Below are positions 1 through 7,886 of a stretch of DNA of 36,544 nucleotides, piece by piece; position 1 is the stretch's first letter; every line of letters starts with the position of its first letter. The translations under genes and the position numbers were made by a program. Below the pieces are notes generated by a model. That model searched no databases. It was not told the origin of the DNA and was given only the letters and a program-made list of their open reading frames with translations. This DNA is from an uncultured Prevotella sp. (GTDB lineage Bacteria; Bacteroidota; Bacteroidia; Bacteroidales; Bacteroidaceae): contig ONPM01000011.1 of the NCBI GenBank assembly GCA_900319715.1, forward strand, positions 1 through 36,544, written 5' to 3'.

Positions 1-68
1 GTTGCCCCTGCGAGCACCATCACTCCACACACAAAAGCCCCCAAAAGGCTCAAGAACTGGTTCTTCAT
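1..68 (-). CDS. Partial secreted protein, N-terminus only
   Basis: Only the first 22 codons lie in the window, reading MKNQFLSLLGAFVCGVMVLA. The lysine followed by a hydrophobic run is a typical signal peptide. The mature protein lies beyond the left edge, so no function can be given. A TATCTTTG -7 box on the same strand at 107-114 lies about 40 bases upstream of the start and supports it. Confidence 0.6.
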   Translation of the reverse strand, partial: MKNQFLSLLGAFVCGVMVLAGA

Positions 69-106
69 ACCACAATAATTTAAGTGTTAAACAAAAAATC
101 TGTCTG

Positions 107-114
107 CAAAGATA
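107..114 (-). promoter_or_regulatory. -7 box (TATCTTTG) of the left-edge secreted gene
   Basis: The minus strand reads TATCTTTG, an exact match to the Bacteroidetes -7 consensus TAnnTTTG, about 40 bases before the start codon at 66-68. Confidence 0.6.
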
Positions 115-164
115 ACCATTCTGCGCCGAAATCATCCAACAACGCCCCATAATTAAGACAGTTT

Positions 165-360
165 AACACAAAAGAGCCCGCCGTCGCCGGCAGACTCTTT
201 TTCACACGTGAATGAACGATAACTTGCGACGGTTTTCCTTAGGCCTGACGGCACCACCTCGTGGTTGGCTACGGACCGCTGGTAATCTGATAGAAAACGT
301 ACGCGTCCAACCTTTCGTCCGCAATCTTCCCCAAAGGATGTTGCGGATTATTTTTCCCTG
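165..360 (-). ncRNA. Probable structured non-coding RNA, class unknown
   Basis: This gene-free stretch is dense in hairpins. TCCGCAA at 318-324 pairs with TTGCGGA at 341-347. ACCAC at 253-257 pairs with GTGGT at 261-265. GCGACGGTTTTC at 226-237 pairs with GAAAACGTACGC at 293-304, apart from small bulges. A hairpin at 174-197 followed by U-rich sequence on the minus strand resembles an intrinsic terminator. Its two imperfect positions are G-U pairs when read on the minus strand but A-C mismatches on the plus strand, so the minus orientation is favoured. No exact TAnnTTTG box was found upstream. It could be a 6S-like RNA, but I do not recognise the family. Confidence 0.45.
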
Positions 361-387
361 TAAGTATTGAGAACCTACTCAACCATA

Positions 388-435
388 TCATACCTATAAT
401 TACAAAGGTTATATGATTACTTTTTCCTATCTTTA
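388..435 (+). promoter_or_regulatory. Dyad-type promoter of sigma factor 1
   Basis: The dyad TCATACCTATAATTA begins at 388, exactly 40 bases before the -7 box TATCTTTA at 428-435. The sigma gene starts 39 bases after the box. This is one of eleven promoters in the window with the same arrangement. Confidence 0.7.
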
Positions 436-474
436 CGAAGAACACCACTGTGTATTTAAAGCATGTAAAAACAA

Positions 475-1350
475 ATGAGACAACTGAAGATTAACAACAA
501 CAACTTTACCAACCGCTCTGAAGAGTCACTCGACAAATACCTCGTCGAAATCAGCCGTATCCCGATGATATCGGCAGAGGAAGAAGTAGAACTGGCCCAG
601 GCCATCCGTGCCGGTGGCAAGAAGGGCGACGATGCCAAGGAGAAACTCGTCAGCGCCAACCTCCGCTTTGTGGTGTCTGTGGCCAAACAATACCAGCATC
701 AGGGTGTGCCGCTGATTGACCTGATCAACGAGGGTAACATCGGGCTGATCACGGCTGCAGACAAATTCGACGAGACACGGGGGTTCAAGTTCATCTCCTA
801 TGCCATCTGGTGGATCCGACAGAGTATTCTGCAGGGAATAGCCGACTACAGCAACACCATCCGCAGGCCACAGAGTCAGATTGCCATCAGCAACAAGATC
901 AGAAACGCCACGAACGCGTTTATACAAGAACAACAGCGCCCCCCCACTGCCGAAGAACTCAGTGAGATCATCTCCCTGGAGATCGACAAGATCGAGAAGG
1001 CGATAGAGGCGGAGGCACACATGACCAGCATCGATGCGCCCATCACCGAGGATGAGGACTCGACGATGGCAGACATGCTGGCATCATCGTCTGACTATGC
1101 CACTGACCGGCAGGTCGACTATGAGTCGATGTGCAGTGATCTGCTGCAAGTGCTCACGTCTGTCCTCAACGAGCGCGAACGCACGATCGTCGTTCAGAGT
1201 TTCGGCATAGGCTGTCAAGAACGAGGTCTTGAAGACATTGGCAACGACATGGGGCTTACGCGTGAACGAGTACGCCAGATTCGTGAGCGGGGCATCGAGA
1301 AGATCCGCAAGAGTAGTAAATCAAGAGTATTGTTAAGACATATTGGATAG
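475..1350 (+). CDS. Divergent RpoD-like (group 2) sigma-70 factor
   Basis: This 291-residue sigma-70 protein begins MRQLKI and has the length and layout of Bacteroidetes primary sigma factors: region 1.2 (SLDKYLVEISRIPMISAEEE), region 2 with NLRFVVSVAKQY and FKFISYAIWWIRQSILQ, and region 4.2 with LTRERVRQIRERGIEKIR. It differs just after region 2.4, reading SNTIRRPQSQ where, from memory, the primary factor reads SRIVRLPLNQ. This suggests an accessory paralogue with altered promoter preference. Its promoter carries the window's shared dyad, so it may control or be controlled by that regulon. A small membrane-protein gene follows after 3 bases. The sigma-70 assignment is firm. The accessory role is inferred from the divergence. 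Confidence 0.9.
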   Translation: MRQLKINNNNFTNRSEESLDKYLVEISRIPMISAEEEVELAQAIRAGGKKGDDAKEKLVSANLRFVVSVAKQYQHQGVPLIDLINEGNIGLITAADKFDETRGFKFISYAIWWIRQSILQGIADYSNTIRRPQSQIAISNKIRNATNAFIQEQQRPPTAEELSEIISLEIDKIEKAIEAEAHMTSIDAPITEDEDSTMADMLASSSDYATDRQVDYESMCSDLLQVLTSVLNERERTIVVQSFGIGCQERGLEDIGNDMGLTRERVRQIRERGIEKIRKSSKSRVLLRHIG

Positions 1351-1353
1351 CCT

Positions 1354-1593
1354 ATGAAAGCAGTATTGGTATTTCTGAAGAATTTCTTCACCGGAGCAGC
1401 ATTGGGCTGGTTTATCGCCGATATGGCATATCTCTTCATGGGAGATATGCGACCACTTTGGCGCAAAGGCGTCAATGTGGAATGGTTGGTCAATACCAAA
1501 CAAGACGAACAAACACAAGACAAGCGCACTTACATGGGGTTCAGGGTGACCTACACGTATAGTGAGCCTGTCTTGTTGAAGCCGGAGGATTAA
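1354..1593 (+). CDS. Small membrane-anchored protein, unknown function
   Basis: The 79-residue product starts 3 bases after the sigma stop codon, so the two are almost certainly co-transcribed. Residues 4-30 form one hydrophobic segment with aromatic residues, and the rest is polar, suggesting a single-span inner-membrane protein. I recognise no family. Its place next to a sigma factor makes an anti-sigma-like partner conceivable, but nothing in the sequence shows this. The stop codon lies in the loop of a terminator hairpin. Confidence 0.6.
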   Translation: MKAVLVFLKNFFTGAALGWFIADMAYLFMGDMRPLWRKGVNVEWLVNTKQDEQTQDKRTYMGFRVTYTYSEPVLLKPED

Positions 1594-1605
1594 TCCCTTC
1601 GGCTT
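1579..1605. terminator. Bidirectional terminator between convergent operons
   Basis: AAGCCGGAGG at 1579-1588 pairs with CCTTCGGCTT at 1596-1605, with one G-U pair, around a 7-base loop. It separates the sigma operon (plus) from the deoxyribosyltransferase operon (minus). The flanking T-runs are short and mixed, so strength is uncertain. Confidence 0.6.
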
Positions 1606-1606
1606 A

Positions 1607-2314
1607 TTATTGTATAATGGTGCCGTTCAGGAAAGGCTTCCATTCCTCTGCGCCAAACTCACCATCCAGATATACCGTATCCCCCGGAGCCACAGTCTGG
1701 TTCCAATGCTCCATCAGAGTCTGGTTGCGGTTGGTATTTGGTTGTATCTGGCGACTCAACTTCCCCATGGGTTCAAACATAGGACCAGGAATATGATGCA
1801 CTCGTTCTTCCTCCTTACGAGGACGTTCCATCCACGCCTTCAGTTCCTTCATACAATCCTCAAGTGAAGTATGGATCTCCTTCACGCCATAATACTTCGC
1901 CATGCGTCTCAGATGGTGAATACCAGCCATATCTTCGCCATTCTCATTCTTGAACTCAGGATCAATGCCGATAATCACCTTATGGCCACGCGCCAGATTC
2001 TCAGCCATCTCCAGTCTCGTGGTAATGGCATAGTAACGCCATGGTTTCATCTCGCGGGCCTGAGGTGGAATCCAAAAGAGGATGACATCACACATACGCA
2101 GACCAAAGGTTTCCCAATTCACCTGATAGGTACTGGTCACAAACCGCTCTGTCTTGCGGGGATTCAGCAGTGTCAGATTCTCAATACCCACTTTGGCAGC
2201 CACCTTGGGGGCCTGAGCCTGCCAAGATGGTGCACCATTCATTGGACCAGCCAGAAAGGCTGTCCATTGTGTCTTCTCAGTCACCGGCTGAGGACATTTA
2301 ATCATCTCTATCAT
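1607..2314 (-). CDS. Nucleoside 2-deoxyribosyltransferase-like protein with a half metallophosphoesterase tail
   Basis: Residues 1-150 resemble the nucleoside 2-deoxyribosyltransferase-like fold: FLAGPMNGAPSWQ near the N-terminus, then VILFWIP, then a lysine/arginine-rich YYAITTRLEMAENLARG segment. Enzymes of this fold exchange or hydrolyse the base of (deoxy)nucleosides and nucleotides. The last 45 residues (MEHWNQTVAPGDTVYLDGEF, then LNG) look like the middle of a calcineurin-type phosphoesterase, but they lack the initial DxH, the GNHD motif and everything after it. The gene ends cleanly at the terminator, so the tail looks like a retained fragment. It lies 5 bases downstream of the PfkB/esterase gene and is co-transcribed with it. 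Substrate unknown. Confidence 0.75.
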   Translation of the reverse strand: MIEMIKCPQPVTEKTQWTAFLAGPMNGAPSWQAQAPKVAAKVGIENLTLLNPRKTERFVTSTYQVNWETFGLRMCDVILFWIPPQAREMKPWRYYAITTRLEMAENLARGHKVIIGIDPEFKNENGEDMAGIHHLRRMAKYYGVKEIHTSLEDCMKELKAWMERPRKEEERVHHIPGPMFEPMGKLSRQIQPNTNRNQTLMEHWNQTVAPGDTVYLDGEFGAEEWKPFLNGTIIQ

Positions 2315-2319
2315 AAGTC

Positions 2320-3978
2320 TTATTTGTTGATTAGTTCTTTTACCAGCGGCATGAGATATTGCTCAATCTCGTCATACTCCATCTTGTGCCCTCCAGGAAA
2401 GGTGTAGATGTGGTTGTAATGTTCAGCGAAGATGGGCTTGCAATAACCCCAGTCAGTATCCTTGTCACCGAAGAGACCATAGCAGTTCTCGCGGTCAAAG
2501 TCTGTAATACCTTCAAACTGATGAACCTCGAGTCTGCGATAGCCATCCTGTATCTCAGGAGTAATCACATACTTCTGAATACCATCCTGACGATTGATCA
2601 CAAACTGATGATTACCAACCTTTACATCACTGTCCTTCGACATCTCAAGGGCAGGATTCACACAGATGCGCTTATAACCCTTGAGCATCTGGGCATAATA
2701 ACCTCCCTGACTACTACCGATGATCAGGTCTGGCTTTTCCTTTGCACAGAGTTCCTTCAGCATCTTCAGACACTCCTCAGCGTCAGCTGGACAGTCTGGT
2801 GTCAACAGTTGCCAGTTCTCAGGCAGATACTTCAGAATACCCATTGATGTACGACTATAACCAGCAGAGGCCGAGCCATGCAGGTACATCAGTTTCTTTA
2901 CATAGTGAGGCATCTCCAGCGTGTCGTCTTGCAACTTGAACTTCTCATCAGCATGTATCAGTCCCTTGCTGCCAACGAATCCCACACTGTACGAGGCCAT
3001 CGTCTGTGCCATCATCAACACCTCTTTCACAGTCTCCTCCGTCATATCCTCCACCTTCAGCATACCTTTACTGCAGAGGGCAGCAATCAAGGTCGATGAA
3101 GTCCAGTCGCCGGCACCTTCATAATCCTTATAGTCGGGATTCATAATGGGATCAAGTTTAATCCAGTCTCCACCACGCAACTTAAAGCGGAGTCCATCTG
3201 CACCCATGGTCTGGATGAAGAGTTTGTCCTTATAAGAATCTACAAATGACACATCCTTGATGAGCTCAGCAGACATCTTCACCACGTCACTGGCATTGAC
3301 ACATCTGAGAAAGCCCCTATATTCTGCCTGCCTTGTCTTCTCGTTTCCTGGGCGATTCCAATAAGAGTCACCCTCAAAGTAAACCAGCGTTCCTCGTTCA
3401 CGTATTTTCTCAGCAAGGTCTCTATGCCCGGCCTGGACAATGTCGAAGAAGAACACATCAGGGGTAAAGTCCATCTTGTCCATCAGCGCATCCACTTCAC
3501 CTTTCTTTGTGGAGATGTATCTTCTGCTGGGGCGTGCCGACAATCCTGTCCAAGGATGCCCTCCGCTTGAACCCTTGTGAGCCAAATGTGGCTTACCCTG
3601 ATCATCAAGCTTGTGGGTGCAGCGCAAAATAGTAGTACCAGTAGTGCCACTGTTGCTGACAAATCTCACATCGGCACCATAGGCCTTCATGTCGCGAGTC
3701 ATCCTATAGCCATGTGGTGAAACATCAAAGAATGCCACAGGGAAAGTCTTCACACCCAGATAAGGCAACATCGTCATCACATTGCCACAAGTGTTTCCAA
3801 TCTCCATCGTGAGCACCTTCTCCTCAAACTTGTTTCGTTTACCCACCACAAAGCCATCAGGATACTCCCGCTGAGTGATAATGTCAAGCGAAAAGTTACC
3901 AGTACCCAAGCAGGTCTTCCCTGCCGTCCCCTCTCTCAGAGAGTTAACCAAATTCTCTATTTCCTTATTCATATACAT
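2320..3978 (-). CDS. PfkB-family sugar/nucleoside kinase fused to a YqiA-like alpha/beta hydrolase
   Basis: The 552-residue protein joins two enzymes. Residues 1-350 are a PfkB/ribokinase-type kinase: an N-terminal GTGNFSLDII strand, GNTCGNVM for sugar binding, and the anion-hole/catalytic motif GAGD near residue 288, preceded by YE instead of the usual DTT. Residues 365-552 resemble the UPF0227/YqiA esterases: YLHGSASAGYS, nucleophile serine in GSSQGGYY near residue 422, then GDKDTD (near 503) and GGH (near 528) completing a Ser-Asp-His triad. It may phosphorylate ribose, a nucleoside or a related sugar after ester removal, which is inference. It leads an operon with the deoxyribosyltransferase-like gene and is transcribed divergently from the ADP-ribose operon through a shared operator. 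Confidence 0.85.
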   Translation of the reverse strand: MYMNKEIENLVNSLREGTAGKTCLGTGNFSLDIITQREYPDGFVVGKRNKFEEKVLTMEIGNTCGNVMTMLPYLGVKTFPVAFFDVSPHGYRMTRDMKAYGADVRFVSNSGTTGTTILRCTHKLDDQGKPHLAHKGSSGGHPWTGLSARPSRRYISTKKGEVDALMDKMDFTPDVFFFDIVQAGHRDLAEKIRERGTLVYFEGDSYWNRPGNEKTRQAEYRGFLRCVNASDVVKMSAELIKDVSFVDSYKDKLFIQTMGADGLRFKLRGGDWIKLDPIMNPDYKDYEGAGDWTSSTLIAALCSKGMLKVEDMTEETVKEVLMMAQTMASYSVGFVGSKGLIHADEKFKLQDDTLEMPHYVKKLMYLHGSASAGYSRTSMGILKYLPENWQLLTPDCPADAEECLKMLKELCAKEKPDLIIGSSQGGYYAQMLKGYKRICVNPALEMSKDSDVKVGNHQFVINRQDGIQKYVITPEIQDGYRRLEVHQFEGITDFDRENCYGLFGDKDTDWGYCKPIFAEHYNHIYTFPGGHKMEYDEIEQYLMPLVKELINK

Positions 3979-4000
3979 CTTGTGTTATCAGTTTTGAATG

Positions 4001-4047
4001 CAAAGATACAACAATAAAGCCAAAATCAGTTCAAATTATATCTATAA
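4001..4047 (-). promoter_or_regulatory. Dyad-type promoter of the PfkB operon
   Basis: On the minus strand the dyad TTATAGATATAATTT starts at 4047 and the -7 box TATCTTTG occupies 4008-4001, a spacing of 39. The dyad is the same DNA used by the divergent promoter at 4036-4083. Confidence 0.7.
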
Positions 4048-4050
4048 TTT
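4033..4050. promoter_or_regulatory. Perfect palindromic operator between two divergent promoters
   Basis: AAATTATA-TC-TATAATTT is a perfect 8-bp inverted repeat with a 2-base spacer. Its centre (4041.5) is 33.5 bases from the minus -7 box and 34.5 from the plus -7 box, so one dimeric protein could act on both promoters. Confidence 0.75.
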
Positions 4051-4083
4051 CCTTGCTTTATAGAGAAATAATGTATATCTTTG
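4036..4083 (+). promoter_or_regulatory. Dyad-type promoter of the ADP-ribose operon
   Basis: The dyad TTATATCTATAATTT begins at 4036 and the -7 box TATCTTTG at 4076, the standard 40-base spacing. The HD gene starts 27 bases after the box. Confidence 0.75.
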
Positions 4084-4110
4084 CAGTCACTAACAAATCA
4101 TTGACTAAAA

Positions 4111-4707
4111 ATGAACGATAACAGAAAGGAAATCATCGACTTACTCCGTTCCACCCAACGTCCTGGTATTGAGAACGTTATTGCTTGGCTCGACACAGAT
4201 CCCAGTTTTTATGTAGCCTCTGGAGCAAGAATACATCATGACAATGTGATAGGCGGACTTGCAGCCCACTCACTGAGAGTGTACAATCATGCAAAAGCCG
4301 ATTGGGAAAGTTGCGACAAAGCTTTCAAAACCAAATATCCTCTCGAGAGCATCATCATTTCGGCCTTACTGCACGATGTCTGCAAGAAAGACATATATTA
4401 TATCGATGCCGATGGCAATCCGACATGGAATGAAGAGAACCACCGCAAGGGGCATGGTTTGCGTTCCGTACACTTGCTCGAAGAACTGGGATTAGAACTC
4501 ACGCCCGATGAACGTATGGCCATCTGGTGGCATATGGGAGAAGGAAACGAGATGTCACAACCCGACTACCCTGAAGAGTATGCCATTGCCATGCAGGACC
4601 CTTTCTGCCAGCTCATTCACAACGCAGATCATATGGCGGCAAAGGTGTCGGATAAAGAGAATAAGGATTTAAGATTAAACTGTCTGAATTGGGATGCCCA
4701 AGTATGA
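4111..4707 (+). CDS. HD-domain phosphohydrolase
   Basis: A 198-residue HD-superfamily protein with a metal-binding histidine in GGLAAHSLRV (about residue 53), the HD pair in ALLHDVCKKD (88-89), a further histidine in HGLRSVHLLE and a late aspartate in IHNADHMAAK. HD enzymes remove phosphate from nucleotides or cyclic nucleotides. The exact substrate cannot be read from sequence. It is first in a five-gene operon and overlaps the PARG-like gene by 14 bases, indicating translational coupling. In this context it may act on nucleotide products of ADP-ribose turnover or on 2',3'-cyclic ends, which is inference. Confidence 0.85.
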   Translation: MNDNRKEIIDLLRSTQRPGIENVIAWLDTDPSFYVASGARIHHDNVIGGLAAHSLRVYNHAKADWESCDKAFKTKYPLESIIISALLHDVCKKDIYYIDADGNPTWNEENHRKGHGLRSVHLLEELGLELTPDERMAIWWHMGEGNEMSQPDYPEEYAIAMQDPFCQLIHNADHMAAKVSDKENKDLRLNCLNWDAQV

Positions 4708-5545
4708 ATCGCCATCAGGTAGGATAATCGACTTGATAGGAAGTCGTCAACAGCTACTTGATGCCACTCAGGTCTATCGTGAGGCTGTCTCTGCTGCAGA
4801 GATACCCGCCCGTCATGCGACCACCCGAACAGGCTGTGCCAACGAAGACTGTCTGATAGTCGCAAAATCCCTAATCGACCGTGGTCTGAATCCTGCCGTC
4901 TTGAATCTGGCTGATGCCTATCATGCCTGTGGTATGTATAACAGTGGTTCTAGCGCACAGGAGGAGAGTCTTTGTAGGGCTTCTACCCTCTCGCTGACCT
5001 TATACCAATATTATAATAAGACGTGGGCTGGCAAGGCAGGTGTCCCTCTCCGTCCCGTTAGTGCCTACCCTATGGACATCCATTTCGGTGGTATCTACTC
5101 ACCCGGTGTCACGGTGTTCCGAGACAATCAGGAGACAGGTTTTGCACTTCGCGAAGAACCCTATCAGACATCCATCATCTCTTTGGCTGCTCTCAACTTC
5201 CGTCCTGGGCACAAGACAAACAATCTGGAATATTGTTCTGCCGATGGTGGTTTCACCCCTGAAGGCAAACAAGTCATGTTCGACAAGATCCGCACCATTT
5301 ACCGCATTGCCTTGCTCAATGGTCACGACTCCCTTGTCTTGGGTGCATTCGGTTGTGGCGTGTTCCAACTCAAACCTGAACTCGTCGCAAAATATTTCAA
5401 GCAGGTGCTTGACGAGGAAGAGTTTCGAGGCAAGTTCCACACGATTGTCTTTGCGATGCTGGAGGGTAAGGCTACACCTCGTAAAAAGGTTGAGGAAGAG
5501 GGCGACTTTGCTCCCTTCTACCAGATATTTGGAAGATTTGAATAA
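4694..5545 (+). CDS. PARG-like macrodomain protein (TIGR02452/DUF2263 family)
   Basis: This 283-residue protein matches the microbial PARG-like family: VLNLADAYHACGMYNSG, then QEESLCR near residue 88, an SAYPMD/IYSPGVTVFRD segment in the middle and VLGAFGCGVFQ near the end. Family members hydrolyse ADP-ribose chains or O-linked ADP-ribose. The catalytic QEE is intact. The usual GGG loop just before it reads ACG here, which may change activity or leave only binding. Its neighbours are an ADP-ribosylglycohydrolase fusion, an ADP-ribosyltransferase-like protein and a NADAR protein, supporting a role in ADP-ribose removal. It starts inside the HD gene. Confidence 0.85.
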   Translation: MPKYESPSGRIIDLIGSRQQLLDATQVYREAVSAAEIPARHATTRTGCANEDCLIVAKSLIDRGLNPAVLNLADAYHACGMYNSGSSAQEESLCRASTLSLTLYQYYNKTWAGKAGVPLRPVSAYPMDIHFGGIYSPGVTVFRDNQETGFALREEPYQTSIISLAALNFRPGHKTNNLEYCSADGGFTPEGKQVMFDKIRTIYRIALLNGHDSLVLGAFGCGVFQLKPELVAKYFKQVLDEEEFRGKFHTIVFAMLEGKATPRKKVEEEGDFAPFYQIFGRFE

Positions 5546-5561
5546 CTAAACACATAAGAAT

Positions 5562-7874
5562 ATGAAACCATTGATGAGCGAGATGCTTGATGATACCAGA
5601 CGTTATCTGGAACAAGCAGAGAAAACCGATATATCCAAACTGAGAGACTTCCTGATGACAGAACCAGAGCGTCCGATGATCGCTACAGGTCAGGGCGGTT
5701 CCATTCCCCCTGCCGAGTATGCCGCCCTACTCTATAGCAGTCACTGTTCCATCGGCAAAGCCATGTCATGCTATGACACCCACTCTGTATCGGATGCAGC
5801 CATGCTGAACGCCAAACTCCTCCTGATCAGTAAAGAAAGTAAAAACATTGATGTGAAAGCCTTTAAGAAGAGAGCCAAGTCCATTAACAAACAGCACTTC
5901 CATATGTTGTCCACAAGTAAATTGGGCTTTGAGTTCCCCGATGGGTTTATCAGCATCCCCAACGTCATCACCAACTTCGCACTGCTCTACAAAGCTTTCA
6001 CCGGCGATGCAGACATCATCAGCAAGTTGGCCCTCTCTCAGAAGCCTGAAGACAACTACACCTATCGCACTGTCGGCGACCCTGATTCCAAATCAGCCCC
6101 TGCCCTCAGTGAGATTCGTCATTTCCATGTGTGTTATGGTTCATTTGGCAAACCCGTGGCCTTTAATATTGAGAGCGATATGGCAGAAGCCGGACTGGTT
6201 GCTTGTATGCCTACCGACTACCGTAACCTCTGTCATGGACGTTTCCTCTCTATCTCCAACTTTGTGAAGAGCGAGAAACACCCTCAGAACGATGTTGCTC
6301 TCATTTTGCTCATCAGCCCCCGTGAAGAAGAAGTCTGCAAAAACCTAATCAAGTTTATGCCTCCCCAGACTCCTATTGTCGTAATCCGTACTGACCTTAC
6401 CAGTCCGTTGGCCTCGCTCGACCTGCTCTATAAAGCCAATCGTTTCATTGCTGATTTGGGTGAGAAGCATCTGGGCGTCAATCCCAACAATCCCGAGAAC
6501 TACGGTAAGATCAAGAAAGAAAGTCCCATTAAAAAAGTGGAATTCAAAAAAGACTTCAACAGTTTTAAGCCACTCTGTCTTGAGAACGACATCAAGAGCC
6601 AACCCATTGTCTTTGAGCGATGGGAAAAGCCAAACAATGTAGGTATTGACATCTTGGGCATACATTTCCCGAATACCGAAGTTCCTTTCTTGTTAGCAGC
6701 TTTCGACGACAGCCGCAAAGCCTTATCTGCTCAAAAAAAATGTGTGAGCGAATATCTGGGTGCACCAAATAAGATAAAAGCTGAATATGTTGAGTACTTT
6801 CGTTCAGACAAGATAATCAGATTATATGACTTTAAAAAGATTCAAAAACCATGGGTTGCAGAATGGAAAAAATGGATAAACGCAGAAAGCGATCGTCAGA
6901 ATGGTGGTAATCCATCTTTCAGTGACATAAATGCGGATGTACTCAATGGTGCATATATTAACTGGTTAGGTAAAACTCTCCGTTTTAACAAAGAATCTGA
7001 TGGACGTATCAGCGTCATGGTCCTTTCTCCTTCCCTGCCCGACCATCTGCCTTTGAATGGCATCATTGGTGGCATTTGTGGTGATGTGCTAGGGTCTAAA
7101 TATGAGTCAAGTAAGAAAGAGAAGATACGTGCTGAAGCAAAAGCTTTAGCAGGACAGACTATCAAGAGGGTCTATGCCGATATGTCATACACTGACGACA
7201 CGATTCTCTCACTCTCCATTGCTAAGTGGTTAATGACATCGCCGACACACGACAAGGATGTGCTTATCGACCTTTTTAAATGCTTTGCGTGCCAATACAA
7301 GCACTATACCTTCGGTAAGGATTTTAAGCAATGGGCTAGGTCTGACAGCCGTGAGCCCTATGGCGCCCCCACCAATGGCTGTGCCATGCGCGTCTCGCCA
7401 GTAGCCTGGTATGCCCAGTCGCTCGAAGAATGTTTGGCTCTCGCCAAGACTACAGCCGAAGTCACCCACAACTCCGAAGAAGGTATTCGTGGTGCTCAGG
7501 CCATTGCTGCAGCCGTCTATCTGAGTAGGACTGGAACATCAAAAGCCGAAATCAAATCCTATATTGAAAAGACCTTCGGCTACGACCTCAACAGAACCAC
7601 TGATGAGATCCGCCCAGACTATCCGTTTGAGACCACCTGCGACAAGAGCGTGCCTGAATCCATTATCTGTTTCCTCGAAGGAACAGACTTCATGGATACC
7701 GTTGTCCGTGCTATTTCTCTTGGTGGCGACACAGACACGATGGCTTGTATGGCTGGCAACATCGCTGCCGCTACGATGCCTGTACCAGAAGACATTGCCA
7801 GGGGCTGTTATGAAACGCTCCCCCTCGAGCTCCGCGAGATTCTCGACGAATGGAACAATAAGTATCACAAATAA
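5562..7874 (+). CDS. Tandem SIS-like sugar-binding region fused to ADP-ribosylglycohydrolase (DraG/ARH)
   Basis: The 770-residue protein has a C-terminal ADP-ribosylglycohydrolase (about 495-765) with both dinuclear magnesium sites: YTDDT near 541 and GGDTDT near 720, plus GIIGGICGDVLG and THNSEEGIRGA. These enzymes remove ADP-ribose from proteins or nucleic acids. The N-terminal half looks like two SIS folds: ATGQGGSIPPAEYAALLY at about 41-58, followed by an LLLISKESKN strand; and VCYGSFGKPVAF near 188, followed by an ALILLISPREEE strand. SIS domains bind or isomerise phosphosugars. Residues 400-490 match nothing I know. A fused phosphosugar module and glycohydrolase could handle the released ribose. 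The ARH call is firm and the SIS call moderate. Confidence 0.85.
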   Translation: MKPLMSEMLDDTRRYLEQAEKTDISKLRDFLMTEPERPMIATGQGGSIPPAEYAALLYSSHCSIGKAMSCYDTHSVSDAAMLNAKLLLISKESKNIDVKAFKKRAKSINKQHFHMLSTSKLGFEFPDGFISIPNVITNFALLYKAFTGDADIISKLALSQKPEDNYTYRTVGDPDSKSAPALSEIRHFHVCYGSFGKPVAFNIESDMAEAGLVACMPTDYRNLCHGRFLSISNFVKSEKHPQNDVALILLISPREEEVCKNLIKFMPPQTPIVVIRTDLTSPLASLDLLYKANRFIADLGEKHLGVNPNNPENYGKIKKESPIKKVEFKKDFNSFKPLCLENDIKSQPIVFERWEKPNNVGIDILGIHFPNTEVPFLLAAFDDSRKALSAQKKCVSEYLGAPNKIKAEYVEYFRSDKIIRLYDFKKIQKPWVAEWKKWINAESDRQNGGNPSFSDINADVLNGAYINWLGKTLRFNKESDGRISVMVLSPSLPDHLPLNGIIGGICGDVLGSKYESSKKEKIRAEAKALAGQTIKRVYADMSYTDDTILSLSIAKWLMTSPTHDKDVLIDLFKCFACQYKHYTFGKDFKQWARSDSREPYGAPTNGCAMRVSPVAWYAQSLEECLALAKTTAEVTHNSEEGIRGAQAIAAAVYLSRTGTSKAEIKSYIEKTFGYDLNRTTDEIRPDYPFETTCDKSVPESIICFLEGTDFMDTVVRAISLGGDTDTMACMAGNIAAATMPVPEDIARGCYETLPLELREILDEWNNKYHK

Positions 7875-7886
7875 ACATTTATAATT

